Shown: piece after piece, positions 47,524 to 55,662 of the stretch
Layout: every line of letters begins with the position of its first letter
Numbering within the stretch: position 1 is the first letter of the stretch
Assembly (NCBI RefSeq): GCF_012516315.1
Contig: NZ_CP051185.1
Span: 4,407,363-4,471,362, forward strand
DNA from: Limnospira fusiformis SAG 85.79
GTDB lineage: Bacteria; Cyanobacteriota; Cyanobacteriia; Cyanobacteriales; Microcoleaceae
Length of the DNA: 64,000 bases
Reading direction: 5' to 3'
Made by a program: the position numbers and the translations under genes
The notes under the pieces: model-generated
The model's database searches: none
What the model was told of the DNA's origin: nothing
The model's input: only the letters and a program-made list of their open reading frames with translations

Positions 47524-47706
47524 ATGTTACTCAGCGAACTGTTACCTACCGTTAATCAGTTATCTCATCAAGATAAACTTCGACTGATCCACTTTCTCCT
47601 CTTGGCAGTCGCTAAGGAGGAAGGGTGTAGCCTAGAACTAACCAGAGAAGTTGACTCAGCGAATGAGTTGCTCCAGCAGCTTGCATCGACTGACGTGGCA
47701 GGATAA
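47524..47706 (+). pseudogene. Truncated small helical protein (partner of retropepsin-like gene)
   Basis: 60 codons. The first 57 match the 85-residue protein at 61137 (MLLSELLPTVNQLSHQDKLR, LIHFLLLAVAKEEGC); the frame then runs into the repeat boundary at 47694 (CGTGGCAGGATAACC) and stops. The aspartyl-protease gene that follows the intact copy is missing here. Confidence 0.7.
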
Positions 47707-47708
47707 CC

Positions 47709-48626
47709 ATGGATTTAAATAGGTTGATTCTTTTGAATAGTCGGCTATTGGGGGGAACCGCTTTGTTGGGGTTGGGTGCTATTGTCACCGGAGGATTAAG
47801 CGGCCCTGTTTTAGCCCTGGGGACTAATGTTACCTATGGCTTAATTGCTAACAACCTAGGCACATTAATAGACCGATTACGCAGCCAGAGTAGCGATGTT
47901 CTGCGGAATGAAGATATCGCCAAAGCCGCAGGACGCACGGTAGCCAAAGCCTTGACGGAAAAAATCAGCCCCAAGTATCCCGATATTCGGAAGTCCTTAG
48001 ATAAATTTGGGGACAATATCGAGGGTTATTGGGTGGAATGGGCGGAACAAGCCCAAACCCTGAACCTGTTTGAAACCCTCCAAGAACAGCAATTATATCA
48101 GATTTTCTGCCAACCACCGGAGCAGTTTACCGAGTATCAGGTTCTACCGGAACCGGAATGGCGGGAGGTGGTCACTTGGTTATTCCAACAGGGATGTGAG
48201 AGAGGGGTTTTGGGGGATACCCCGGAGAGTTATCAAGATGTCATCACCGACTTGGCGGCGGAATTAGCCGTTAACTTCAATAAACACTTGCGCCAAGTCC
48301 TGAAAGACGATGCCAACAACGGCGGGAAAGCCTTTGTGGGGATGTTATTTGACCTCCACGGGGCGACCTTGGCACAAATTGCCGAAATTCGGGAGGTTTT
48401 ACCCCAACTCGCCACCCGTCAGGATATGCGCCGGATATTAGCCGCCATTTCCCAATTACAAAACCCGAACCCCCCCGCACCCGCCACCCCTTGGCACGGT
48501 TTAGGGGCTGTGGATACCGTTCCCCAACCTCCCCCTCATTTTCTCCCCCGTCCTGAAGATATGGCGGCTTTAAAAGAACGACTGTTGACCCCACTTCTCA
48601 GGCTCTCTATCCCCTGGGTACGTTGA
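47709..48626 (+). CDS. STAND NTPase N-terminal fragment (stub 1)
   Basis: 305 residues. Residues 1-300 match the N-terminal region of the STAND protein at 55663: a hydrophobic start (LLGGTALLGLGAIVTGGLSG), helical domain, and linker PQPPPHFLPRPEDMAALKER. At LLTP the match ends and 10 unrelated residues (LLRLSIPWVR) precede the stop, so the NB-ARC domain is missing. It may still be expressed as a free N-terminal domain or be a relic. Confidence 0.65.
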   Translation: MDLNRLILLNSRLLGGTALLGLGAIVTGGLSGPVLALGTNVTYGLIANNLGTLIDRLRSQSSDVLRNEDIAKAAGRTVAKALTEKISPKYPDIRKSLDKFGDNIEGYWVEWAEQAQTLNLFETLQEQQLYQIFCQPPEQFTEYQVLPEPEWREVVTWLFQQGCERGVLGDTPESYQDVITDLAAELAVNFNKHLRQVLKDDANNGGKAFVGMLFDLHGATLAQIAEIREVLPQLATRQDMRRILAAISQLQNPNPPAPATPWHGLGAVDTVPQPPPHFLPRPEDMAALKERLLTPLLRLSIPWVR

Positions 48627-48704
48627 CGACGTTGTTTTCCTTCCCGATGATTATTTCGGCATATTTCACCTATCGCTATCTCGCCCGCCTCCCGCAGGGA
48701 TAAT
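48592..48704 (+). pseudogene. 3' fragment of a membrane protein gene
   Basis: In a frame different from the STAND stub, the sequence after the breakpoint reads TSQALYPLGTLTTLFSFPMI then ISAYFTYRYLARLPQG-stop, like the last helix of a transporter. No start. A second copy lies at 52569-52681. Confidence 0.5.
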
Positions 48705-48762
48705 CAGGGCTGACCCTATCTACACCCAGTCTTTCATAATATCCGAGTTAGACCGCAAGCGC

Positions 48763-48791
48763 TTGACAACACCCTGCTGATGTCTTATAAT
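48763..48791 (+). promoter_or_regulatory. Consensus promoter TTGACA-17-TATAAT, ParA module copy 1
   Basis: TTGACA at 48763-48768 and TATAAT at 48786-48791 with ideal 17-bp spacing. It follows GTTAGACCGCAAGCGC. A 101-bp MITE separates it from the first gene. Confidence 0.75.
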
Positions 48792-48810
48792 CGTTTTGGG
48801 TTCTAATACA

Positions 48811-48911
48811 TATAGCAGTCCTAAATGATTTGTCCCTAACCCTCTCCCGTTCTTAGCCGCCGACGGTTGGGGTCCGCCATCGTCTTCCACAACTGATTTA
48901 GGATGGCTATA
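48811..48911. mobile_element. 101-bp TA-type MITE between promoter and parA-like gene
   Basis: Inverted ends TATAGCAGTCCTAAATGATTTG and its complement ending GATTTAGGATGGCTATA, about 23 bp with few mismatches. TA ends suggest mobilisation by an IS630/Tc1-type transposase. Present also at 52788-52888. Confidence 0.75.
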
Positions 48912-48976
48912 GTTATGCAAATGCACCTAATACTGGCTAGAATTAATAGCTGTATTAAAAAAGCTGGAGGCTCTTC

Positions 48977-49588
48977 TTGATCAAGTATGTGGTCAACACT
49001 CCAAAAGGCGGTGTTGGAAAGACGACGATATCGACCAATCTAGCGCTCATGCTCGCCGCCAGACAGAAAAGAGTGTGGGCATTGGATCTAGCTCAGGGCA
49101 GCATAATGACTAGGATACTGTCAAATAGTCCTGTTTTTCAGGGTGGCTCATGCAAGATTGATACACGTGAAGGTCAGCAGCTTCCGATTAATTTTCCTGG
49201 GGCGAAAGCTTTTGATTATATGGTCGTCGATACAGACGACTATTGGGAGTACCTAAAAGATCTGTTAGAACAGGTAAATCGAGGATGGCGGCTGATTGCT
49301 CCGGTGCCTCCAGATGATGAGCTTGCACTAGATCGCGTTCCGGGTGATCTGAGCATACTTGCAGCAGCCGCCATGTCACAAGACAAGAATATCCCGTTCA
49401 AGATAGTTGCCAATAAGGTCACTACGTCCGATCAGAAACAACGACTTTATGAGGCATTACAGAAAACTGGTATTGCATCGCGCCTATCCGAGTACGTTGT
49501 ACCGCTTGTAGAGGGGCATCCGGGCTCCTTTTATGAGAACTCTGCTTTTGCAAAAGCACTCGATGGTGTATTGAGCGAATTAGGATAA
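48977..49588 (+). CDS. ParA/MinD-type ATPase, first gene of ParA module, copy 1
   Basis: 203 residues. Deviant Walker A K10-GGVGKTT in VNTPKGGVGKTTISTNLALM, switch/Walker B region AFDYMVVDTDDYWEYL, later FKIVANKVTTSDQKQR and VPLVEGHPGS. The canonical ParA aspartate in the switch I region (LDLAQGS here for LDxDPQ) is altered. Start is TTG 48977, supported by TGGAGG six bases upstream. ParA proteins polymerise on DNA or membranes to position cargo. Six bases separate it from gene two. Confidence 0.85.
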   Translation: MIKYVVNTPKGGVGKTTISTNLALMLAARQKRVWALDLAQGSIMTRILSNSPVFQGGSCKIDTREGQQLPINFPGAKAFDYMVVDTDDYWEYLKDLLEQVNRGWRLIAPVPPDDELALDRVPGDLSILAAAAMSQDKNIPFKIVANKVTTSDQKQRLYEALQKTGIASRLSEYVVPLVEGHPGSFYENSAFAKALDGVLSELG

Positions 49589-49594
49589 GTCCTT

Positions 49595-50035
49595 ATGATT
49601 ACAACTGACAGGATACTTAGCAAGCAGCTTCGCAAAGTAGCGGGTGAATCCATGTTCGCGAAATTAGAAGTGTGTCTGCGCAAAGATCGGCTAAACATGG
49701 ATCTTTTGGAACGTCTACGGAATCCCCTCGACACAAGAGACCCTCGATATGTAATCCAGCGTTCATTTATGTGTGTTAGCTTTTCGGAGTCTCAGCATGG
49801 CAAAGCATTCCTGGAAATGATTCATCCAGACTCAGCTTCTTCCGTGCTTAAAGCAGCGAAAGAGGAGCGGAGCACAAAGGACACTTATTTAGTGAAGATC
49901 CCTAGATGGCAAATTATGCTTCTTTCCAAATATGTAGAGGAAAAAATCGTCAAATCTAAAGGAGTTGAGGTACTTGTAAACGAAGTTTTGAGCAGGTGTG
50001 CTAAGTCTCTTGAGATAGTGATGAACGATGAGTAA
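49595..50035 (+). CDS. Unknown helical protein, second gene of ParA module, copy 1
   Basis: 146 residues, not recognised: LSKQLRKVAGESMFAKLEVC, SFMCVSFSESQHGKAFLEMI, KIPRWQIMLLSKYVEEKIV, and VLVNEVLSRCAKSLEIVMND. Mainly helical, no membrane segment. In the operon position of a ParB-like adaptor but without visible ParB motifs. Overlaps gene three by 8 bp. Confidence 0.75.
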   Translation: MITTDRILSKQLRKVAGESMFAKLEVCLRKDRLNMDLLERLRNPLDTRDPRYVIQRSFMCVSFSESQHGKAFLEMIHPDSASSVLKAAKEERSTKDTYLVKIPRWQIMLLSKYVEEKIVKSKGVEVLVNEVLSRCAKSLEIVMNDE

Positions 50036-50597
50036 GCTTCTTATAGAAGGTCTGGTTAACAAACTGCTGGATTTAACTCCAGTTGAAAAGGAATCCGTTG
50101 GCAATAGAATCACGGAGGCTCTTGGCGGCGATCCGACAAAAAAGGCACCCGGATTACCTAAGAGGCGCGGCAATCAAGACGGAGGCATCGATGGTCGAGT
50201 GCCAGTCTACCGCAAAGTTGTAAGGATGGAGGCAATGCTAACAGAATCTGGTCGAGAGGAAATCGTGTCGCGAGAAGAACCCGTAATGACTAAGGTGGAA
50301 GCTGGAATCACAATTAAATTGGAGGGTCAAACATTTAGTGCCGAGCGTCTCGGAGGGTTCAAAATCGCTTTGGAAAGAGAGAATCTTCGAGACGGTATTA
50401 TAATCACTGCTAGAGGTTTGTCTCCTGATGCTGCTGTGTACATCGAAAAGCTACATAAAGACACGGTATTTCGGTTTATAGCGCCTACACTTGGTGACTT
50501 TTTATCTCAGTCTGTCCCAGACAGCCCTATTGAGTTTGTGTGTGATCCTAATCAAGCGATTAGGAGCGCACTGCAACTTTACCTGGATAACACCTGA
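50028..50597 (+). CDS. Probable Mrr/PD-(D/E)xK-like protein, third gene of ParA module, copy 1
   Basis: 189 residues. The segment RRGNQDGGIDGRVPVYRKV resembles the GDGGIDG strand of Mrr-type restriction nucleases; then AGITIKLEGQTFS in the place of the catalytic beta strand, LGGFKIALERENLRDGIII, TARGLSPDAAVYIEKLHKDT and a C-terminal FRFIAPTLGDFL, matching the order F-x-G-x-L, G-x-x-I-T-T, S-x-x-A of Mrr. The usual QAK motif is not exact, so nuclease activity is uncertain. N-terminal 45 residues are helical. Confidence 0.65.
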   Translation: MSKLLIEGLVNKLLDLTPVEKESVGNRITEALGGDPTKKAPGLPKRRGNQDGGIDGRVPVYRKVVRMEAMLTESGREEIVSREEPVMTKVEAGITIKLEGQTFSAERLGGFKIALERENLRDGIIITARGLSPDAAVYIEKLHKDTVFRFIAPTLGDFLSQSVPDSPIEFVCDPNQAIRSALQLYLDNT

Positions 50598-50666
50598 TGG
50601 CAGCGGACGGAAGCCCCTAGTGCTGAGTTCCAGGTTACTTGCCGCCGCTGCATTCCACCGTTAAAC
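50585..50666 (+). other. attC-like imperfect palindrome after the ParA module, copy 1
   Basis: Outer pair GGATAAC (50585) and GTTAAAC (50660; fits GTTRRRY); inner pair GCAGCGG (50600-50606) and CCGCTGC (50645-50651); both arms have exactly 8 bases between outer and inner boxes. Length 82 bp. The outer left box fits RYYYAAC poorly. It begins inside the last codons of gene three. Called only as attC-like. Confidence 0.4.
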
Positions 50667-50709
50667 CAGTTCATCTAAAAGACGGCGATCGCCTCAATCG
50701 CCGCGATGC

Positions 50710-50986
50710 TGAGAGACAAAGCCAGAATTCCTCCCACCAAGTGACCTGCGCCCAGGGTAATAAATTCCTGTGCCACTTGAATAGTGAACACCATACCCAC
50801 GAAACTAGCCGTCAGCAGGGCGATAAATAACGATTCTGGACCAACGATCGCCATTTGTTCTAGGGTATTGCGGCGGTGAATTTTCCCCTGTAGGATGTGC
50901 AGCAGAACCTGTCCCCCCAAAAACAGCGAGGCGATAAAGCGTTGAGTCCAAATACCAAGGCTAGAACGGGTTTTAGTAGGATTCAA
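50710..50986 (-). pseudogene. mlaE 5' fragment, copy 1
   Basis: First 93 codons of the mlaE at 41880 (MNPTKTRSSLGIWTQRF ... GGILALSLS), then a junction at about 50710 and ten unrelated codons. It would give one to two membrane helices; treated as a relic of duplication of the mlaE-fasciclin region. Confidence 0.85.
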
Positions 50987-51184
50987 GGAACTGACTATGG
51001 TTGCAGTAGCAAATTGTATACCTGGTGGCTAGTAGCCGTAGTCCGATGATATCATTATATCAAATTTCCTATCATTTCCGCATCCGCCCGTCCCCCGTTG
51101 GTGGTTGCCAAGCTGAATTTTAGATCCAATTTAGTCTAGGATTAAGTGGAAATTGTTATTTTCGAGTTGGGTAAATTAGGATAA

Positions 51185-51586
51185 ATGGCGGATATTGTAG
51201 ATATAGCAGTGAGTGCCGGGTGTTTCACCACCTTGGTGGCAGCGGTACAGGCAGCGGGATTAGTGGAAACCCTGAAAACTCCCGGTCCTTTTACCGTTTT
51301 TGCGCCCCATGATGATGCTTTTGCGAAACTCCCCCCCGGAACTGTTCAGACCTTAGTGCAGAACCCACCCCAGTTAGCGCGGATTTTAACATATCATGTG
51401 GCTGCTGGCAAGTTCCTGAAGGCAGACCTAGAAAAACTGGATTATTTAACTTCCGTGGAAGGTGCGCCTATTTCTCTGAATTTTACCGAGGGATTTGAGG
51501 TGAAAAATGCGACAGTTATCAACCCCGATATTGAAGCAGACAATGGGGTGATTCATGTGATTGATACAGTCATTTTAATGGGGTGA
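51185..51586 (+). CDS. Fasciclin-domain protein, second copy
   Basis: 133 residues, protein identical to 42079-42480 ([19 protein letters not shown] ... [13 protein letters not shown]). The intergenic region to the truncated mlaE is also copied, so its promoter is retained. Confidence 0.92.
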   Translation: MADIVDIAVSAGCFTTLVAAVQAAGLVETLKTPGPFTVFAPHDDAFAKLPPGTVQTLVQNPPQLARILTYHVAAGKFLKADLEKLDYLTSVEGAPISLNFTEGFEVKNATVINPDIEADNGVIHVIDTVILMG

Positions 51587-51685
51587 TATTCCCAGTTACC
51601 AATACCGGAAAAATCCCCGCCCACCCCCCAGGTTTAAGTAGACAATCAAGGCAGTTGTAGTCAGTGCATTCGTGGCAGGATAACC

Positions 51686-52603
51686 ATGGATTTAAATAGG
51701 TTGATTCTTTTGAATAGTCGGCTATTGGGGGGAACCGCTTTGTTGGGGTTGGGTGCTATTGTCACCGGAGGATTAAGCGGCCCTGTTTTAGCCCTGGGGA
51801 CTAATGTTACCTATGGCTTAATTGCTAACAACCTAGGCACATTAATAAACCGATTACGCAGCCAGAGTAGCGATGTGCTGCGGAATGAAGATATCGCCAA
51901 AGCCGCAGGACGCACGGTAGCCAAAGCCTTGACCGAAAAAATCAGCCCCAAGTATCCCGATATTCGGAAGTCCTTAGATAAATTTGGGGACAATATCGAG
52001 GGTTATTGGGTGGAATGGGCCGAACAAGCCCAAACCCTGAACCTGTTTGAAACCCTCCAAGAACAGCAATTATATCAGATTTTCTGCCAACCACCGGAGC
52101 AGTTTACCGAGTATCAGGTTCTACCCGAACCGGAATGGCGGGAGGTCGTCACCTGGTTATTCCAACAGGGATGCGAGAAGGGGGTTTTGGGGGATACCCC
52201 GGAGAGTTATCAAGATGTCATCACCGACTTGGCGGGGGAATTAGCCACTAACTTCAATAAACACTTGCGCCAAGTCCTGAAAGACGATGCCAACAACGGC
52301 GGGAAAGCCTTTGTGGGGATGTTATTTGACCTGCATGGGGCGACCTTGGCACAAATTGCCGAAATTCGGGAGGTTTTACCCCAACTCGCCACCCGTCAGG
52401 ATATGCGCCGGATATTAGCCGCCATTTCCCAATTACAAAACCCGAACCCCCCCGCACCCGCCACCCCTTGGCACGGTTTAGGGGCTGTGGATACGGTTCC
52501 CCAACCTCCCCCTCATTTTCTCCCCCGTCCTGAAGATATGGCGGCTTTAAAAGAACGACTGTTGACCCCACTTCTCAGGCTCTCTATCCCCTGGGTACGT
52601 TGA
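51686..52603 (+). CDS. STAND NTPase N-terminal fragment (stub 2)
   Basis: 305 residues, nearly identical to stub 1, with the same breakpoint after LKERLLTP and the same unrelated tail LLRLSIPWVR. GELATNF here against AELAVNF in stub 1 follows the full-length gene at 55663, so the stubs are not perfectly equal. Confidence 0.65.
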   Translation: MDLNRLILLNSRLLGGTALLGLGAIVTGGLSGPVLALGTNVTYGLIANNLGTLINRLRSQSSDVLRNEDIAKAAGRTVAKALTEKISPKYPDIRKSLDKFGDNIEGYWVEWAEQAQTLNLFETLQEQQLYQIFCQPPEQFTEYQVLPEPEWREVVTWLFQQGCEKGVLGDTPESYQDVITDLAGELATNFNKHLRQVLKDDANNGGKAFVGMLFDLHGATLAQIAEIREVLPQLATRQDMRRILAAISQLQNPNPPAPATPWHGLGAVDTVPQPPPHFLPRPEDMAALKERLLTPLLRLSIPWVR

Positions 52604-52739
52604 CGACGTTGTTTTCCTTCCCGATGATTATTTCGGCATATTTCACCTATCGCTATCTCGCCCGCCTCCCGCAGGGATAATCAGGGCTGACCCTATCTAC
52701 ACCCAGTCTTTCATAATATCCGAGTTAGACCGCAAGCGC

Positions 52740-52768
52740 TTGACAACACCCTGCTGATGTCTTATAAT
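52740..52768 (+). promoter_or_regulatory. Consensus promoter TTGACA-17-TATAAT, ParA module copy 2
   Basis: Same sequence and spacing as 48763-48791, again after GTTAGACCGCAAGCGC. Confidence 0.75.
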
Positions 52769-52787
52769 CGTTTTGGGTTCTAATACA

Positions 52788-52888
52788 TATAGCAGTCCTA
52801 AATGATTTGTCCCTAACCCTCTCCCGTTCTTGGCCGCCGACGGTTGGGGTCTGCCATCGTCTTCCACAACTGATTTAGGATGGCTATA
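52788..52888. mobile_element. 101-bp TA-type MITE, second copy
   Basis: Same inverted ends and place as 48811-48911; it came along with the tandem duplication rather than by a separate insertion. Confidence 0.75.
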
Positions 52889-52953
52889 GTTATGCAAATG
52901 CACCTAATACTGGCTAGAATTAATAGCTGTATTAAAAAAGCTGGAGGCTCTTC

Positions 52954-53565
52954 TTGATCAAGTATGTGGTCAACACTCCAAAAGGCGGTGTTGGAAAGAC
53001 GACGATATCGACCAATCTAGCGCTCATGCTCGCCGCCAGACAGAAAAGAGTGTGGGCATTGGATCTAGCTCAGGGCAGCATAATGACTAGGATACTGTCA
53101 AATAGTCCTGTTTTCCAGGGTGGCTCATGCAAGATTGATACACGTGAAGGTCAGCAGCTTCCGATTAATTTTCCTGGGGCGAAAGCTTTTGATTATATGG
53201 TCGTCGATACAGACGACTATTGGGAGTACCTAAAAGATCTGTTAGAACAGGTAAATCGAGGATGGCGGCTGATTGCTCCGGTGCCTCCAGATGATGAGCT
53301 TGCACTAGATCGCGTTCCGGGTGATCTGAGCATACTTGCAGCAGCCGCCATGTCACAAGACAAGAATATCCCGTTCAAGATAGTTGCCAATAAGGTCACT
53401 ACGTCCGATCAGAAACAACGACTTTATGAGGCATTACAGAAAACTGGTATTGCATCGCGCCTATCCGAGTACGTTGTACCGCTTGTAGAGGGGCATCCGG
53501 GATCCTTTTATGAGAACTCTGCTTTTGCAAAAGCACTCGATGGTGTATTGAGCGAATTAGGATAA
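52954..53565 (+). CDS. ParA/MinD-type ATPase, ParA module copy 2
   Basis: 203 residues, protein identical to the copy at 48977. TTG start with TGGAGG upstream. KGGVGKTT Walker A intact. Conservation of all three frames in both units suggests that the genes are recent duplicates or kept in use. Confidence 0.85.
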   Translation: MIKYVVNTPKGGVGKTTISTNLALMLAARQKRVWALDLAQGSIMTRILSNSPVFQGGSCKIDTREGQQLPINFPGAKAFDYMVVDTDDYWEYLKDLLEQVNRGWRLIAPVPPDDELALDRVPGDLSILAAAAMSQDKNIPFKIVANKVTTSDQKQRLYEALQKTGIASRLSEYVVPLVEGHPGSFYENSAFAKALDGVLSELG

Positions 53566-53571
53566 GTCCTT

Positions 53572-54012
53572 ATGATTACAACTGACAGGATACTTAGCAA
53601 GCAGCTTCGCAAAGTAGCGGGTGAATCCATGTTCGCGAAATTAGAAGTGTGTCTGCGCAAAGATCGGCTAAACATGGATCTTTTGTATCGTCTACGGAAT
53701 CCCCTCAACACAAGAGACCCTCGATATGTAATCCAGCGTTCATTTATGTGTGTTAGCTTTTCGGAGTCTCAGCATGGCAAAGCATTCCTGGAAATGATTC
53801 ATCCAGACTCAGCTTCTTCCGTGCTTAAAGCAGCGAAAGAGGAGCGGAGCACAAAGGACACTTATTTAGTGAAGATCCCTAGATGGCAAATTATGCTTCT
53901 TTCCAAATATGTAGAGGAAAAAATCGTCAAATCTAAAGGAGTTGAGGTACTTGTAAACGAAGTTTTGAGCAGGTGTGCTAAGTCTCTTGAGATAGTGATG
54001 AACGATGAGTAA
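53572..54012 (+). CDS. Unknown helical protein, ParA module copy 2
   Basis: 146 residues; two substitutions from copy 1 (E to Y in DLLYRLRNP, D to N in LNTRDPRY). Same 6-bp gap before and 8-bp overlap after. Confidence 0.75.
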   Translation: MITTDRILSKQLRKVAGESMFAKLEVCLRKDRLNMDLLYRLRNPLNTRDPRYVIQRSFMCVSFSESQHGKAFLEMIHPDSASSVLKAAKEERSTKDTYLVKIPRWQIMLLSKYVEEKIVKSKGVEVLVNEVLSRCAKSLEIVMNDE

Positions 54013-54574
54013 GCTTCTTATAGAAGGTCTGGTTAACAAACTGCTGGATTTAACTCCAGTTGAAAAGGAATCCGTTGGCAATAGAATCACGGAGGCTCTT
54101 GGCGGCGATCCGACAAAAAAGGCACCCGGATTACCTAAGAGGCGCGGCAATCAAGACGGAGGCATCGATGGTCGAGTGCCAGTCTACCGCAAAGTTGTAA
54201 GGATGGAGGCAATGCTAACAGAATCTGGTCGAGAGGAAATCGTGTCGCGAGAAGAACCCGTAATGACTAAGGTGGAAGCTGGAATCACAATTAAATTGGA
54301 GGGTCAAACATTTAGTGCCGAGCGTCTCGGAGGGTTCAAAATCGCTTTGGAAAGAGAGAATCTTCGAGACGGTATTATAATCACTGCTAGAGGTTTGTCT
54401 CCTGATGCTGCTGTGTACATCGAAAAGCTACATAAAGACACGGTATTTCGGTTTATAGCGCCTACACTTGGTGACTTTTTATCTCAGTCTGTCCCAGACA
54501 GCCCTATTGAGTTTGTGTGTGATCCTAATCAAGCGATTAGGAGCGCACTGCAACTTTACCTGGATAACACCTGA
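54005..54574 (+). CDS. Probable Mrr/PD-(D/E)xK-like protein, ParA module copy 2
   Basis: 189 residues, identical to copy 1 (GNQDGGIDGR, GITIKLEGQTFS, GIIITARGLSPDA). Followed by the same attC-like palindrome. Confidence 0.65.
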   Translation: MSKLLIEGLVNKLLDLTPVEKESVGNRITEALGGDPTKKAPGLPKRRGNQDGGIDGRVPVYRKVVRMEAMLTESGREEIVSREEPVMTKVEAGITIKLEGQTFSAERLGGFKIALERENLRDGIIITARGLSPDAAVYIEKLHKDTVFRFIAPTLGDFLSQSVPDSPIEFVCDPNQAIRSALQLYLDNT

Positions 54575-54643
54575 TGGCAGCGGACGGAAGCCCCTAGTGC
54601 TGAGTTCCAGGTTACTTGCCGCCGCTGCATTCCACCGTTAAAC
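54562..54643 (+). other. attC-like imperfect palindrome, copy 2
   Basis: Same as 50585-50666: GGATAAC, GCAGCGG, CCGCTGC, GTTAAAC with symmetric 8-base gaps. Confidence 0.4.
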
Positions 54644-54686
54644 CAGTTCATCTAAAAGACGGCGATCGCCTCAATCGCCGCGATGC

Positions 54687-54963
54687 TGAGAGACAAAGCC
54701 AGAATTCCTCCCACCAAGTGACCTGCGCCCAGGGTAATAAATTCCTGTGCCACTTGAATAGTGAACACCATACCCACGAAACTAGCCGTCAGCAGCGCGA
54801 TAAATAACGATTCTGGACCAACGATCGCCATTTGTTCTAGGGTATTGCGGCGGTGAATTTTCCCCTGTAGGATGTGCAGCAGAACCTGTCCCCCCAAAAA
54901 CAGCGAGGCGATAAAGCGTTGAGTCCAAATACCAAGGCTAGAACGGGTTTTAGTAGGATTCAA
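54687..54963 (-). pseudogene. mlaE 5' fragment, copy 2
   Basis: Same 93-codon fragment and junction as 50710-50986. Confidence 0.85.
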
Positions 54964-55161
54964 GGAACTGACTATGGTTGCAGTAGCAAATTGTATACCT
55001 GGTGGCTAGTAGCCGTAGTCCGATGATATCATTATATCAAACTTCCTATCATTTCCGCATCCGCCCGTCCCCCGTTGGTGGTTGCCAAGCTGAATTTTAG
55101 CTCCAATTTAGTCTAGGATTAAGTGGAAATTGTTATTTTCGAGTTGGGGAAATTAGGATAA

Positions 55162-55563
55162 ATGGCGGATATTGTAGATATAGCAGTGAGTGCCGGGTGT
55201 TTCACCACCTTGGTGGCAGCGGTACAGGCAGCGGGATTAGTGGAAACCCTGAAAACTCCCGGTCCTTTTACCGTTTTTGCGCCCCATGATGATGCTTTTG
55301 CGAAACTCCCCCCCGGAACTGTTCAGACCTTAGTGCAGAACCCACCCCAGTTAGCGCGGATTTTAACATATCATGTGGCTGCTGGCAAGTTCCTGAAGGC
55401 AGACCTAGAAAAACTGGATTATTTAACTTCCGTGGAAGGTGCGCCTATTTCTCTGAATTTTACCGAGGGATTTGAGGTGAAAAATGCCACAGTTATCAAC
55501 CCCGATATTGAAGCAGACAATGGGGTGATTCATGTGATTGATACAGTCATTTTAATGGGGTGA
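55162..55563 (+). CDS. Fasciclin-domain protein, third copy
   Basis: 133 residues, identical protein to the other two copies. The one real gene that each duplication unit preserves complete besides the ParA module. Confidence 0.92.
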   Translation: MADIVDIAVSAGCFTTLVAAVQAAGLVETLKTPGPFTVFAPHDDAFAKLPPGTVQTLVQNPPQLARILTYHVAAGKFLKADLEKLDYLTSVEGAPISLNFTEGFEVKNATVINPDIEADNGVIHVIDTVILMG

Positions 55564-55662
55564 TATTCCCAGTTACCAATACCGGAAAAATCCCCGCCCA
55601 CCCGCCAGGTTTAAGTAGACAATCAAGGCAGTTGTAGTCAGTGCATTCGTGGCAGGATAACC

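Larger units (their letters stand above)
47694..51670. repeat. 3,977-bp tandem duplication, unit 1
   Basis: Unit 1 runs 47694-51670 and unit 2 51671-55647; corresponding positions differ by exactly 3,977 and nearly all bases agree. Each unit holds a STAND stub, a membrane-protein 3' fragment, a promoter, a MITE, the ParA three-gene module, an attC-like palindrome, an mlaE 5' fragment and the fasciclin gene. Confidence 0.93.
51671..55647. repeat. 3,977-bp tandem duplication, unit 2
   Basis: Second unit, same content as 47694-51670. Small differences include LINRLRSQ for LIDRLRSQ in the STAND stub and LLYRLRNPLNTRD for LLERLRNPLDTRD in the second module gene. At its right end the sequence continues into a longer STAND gene. 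Confidence 0.93.
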
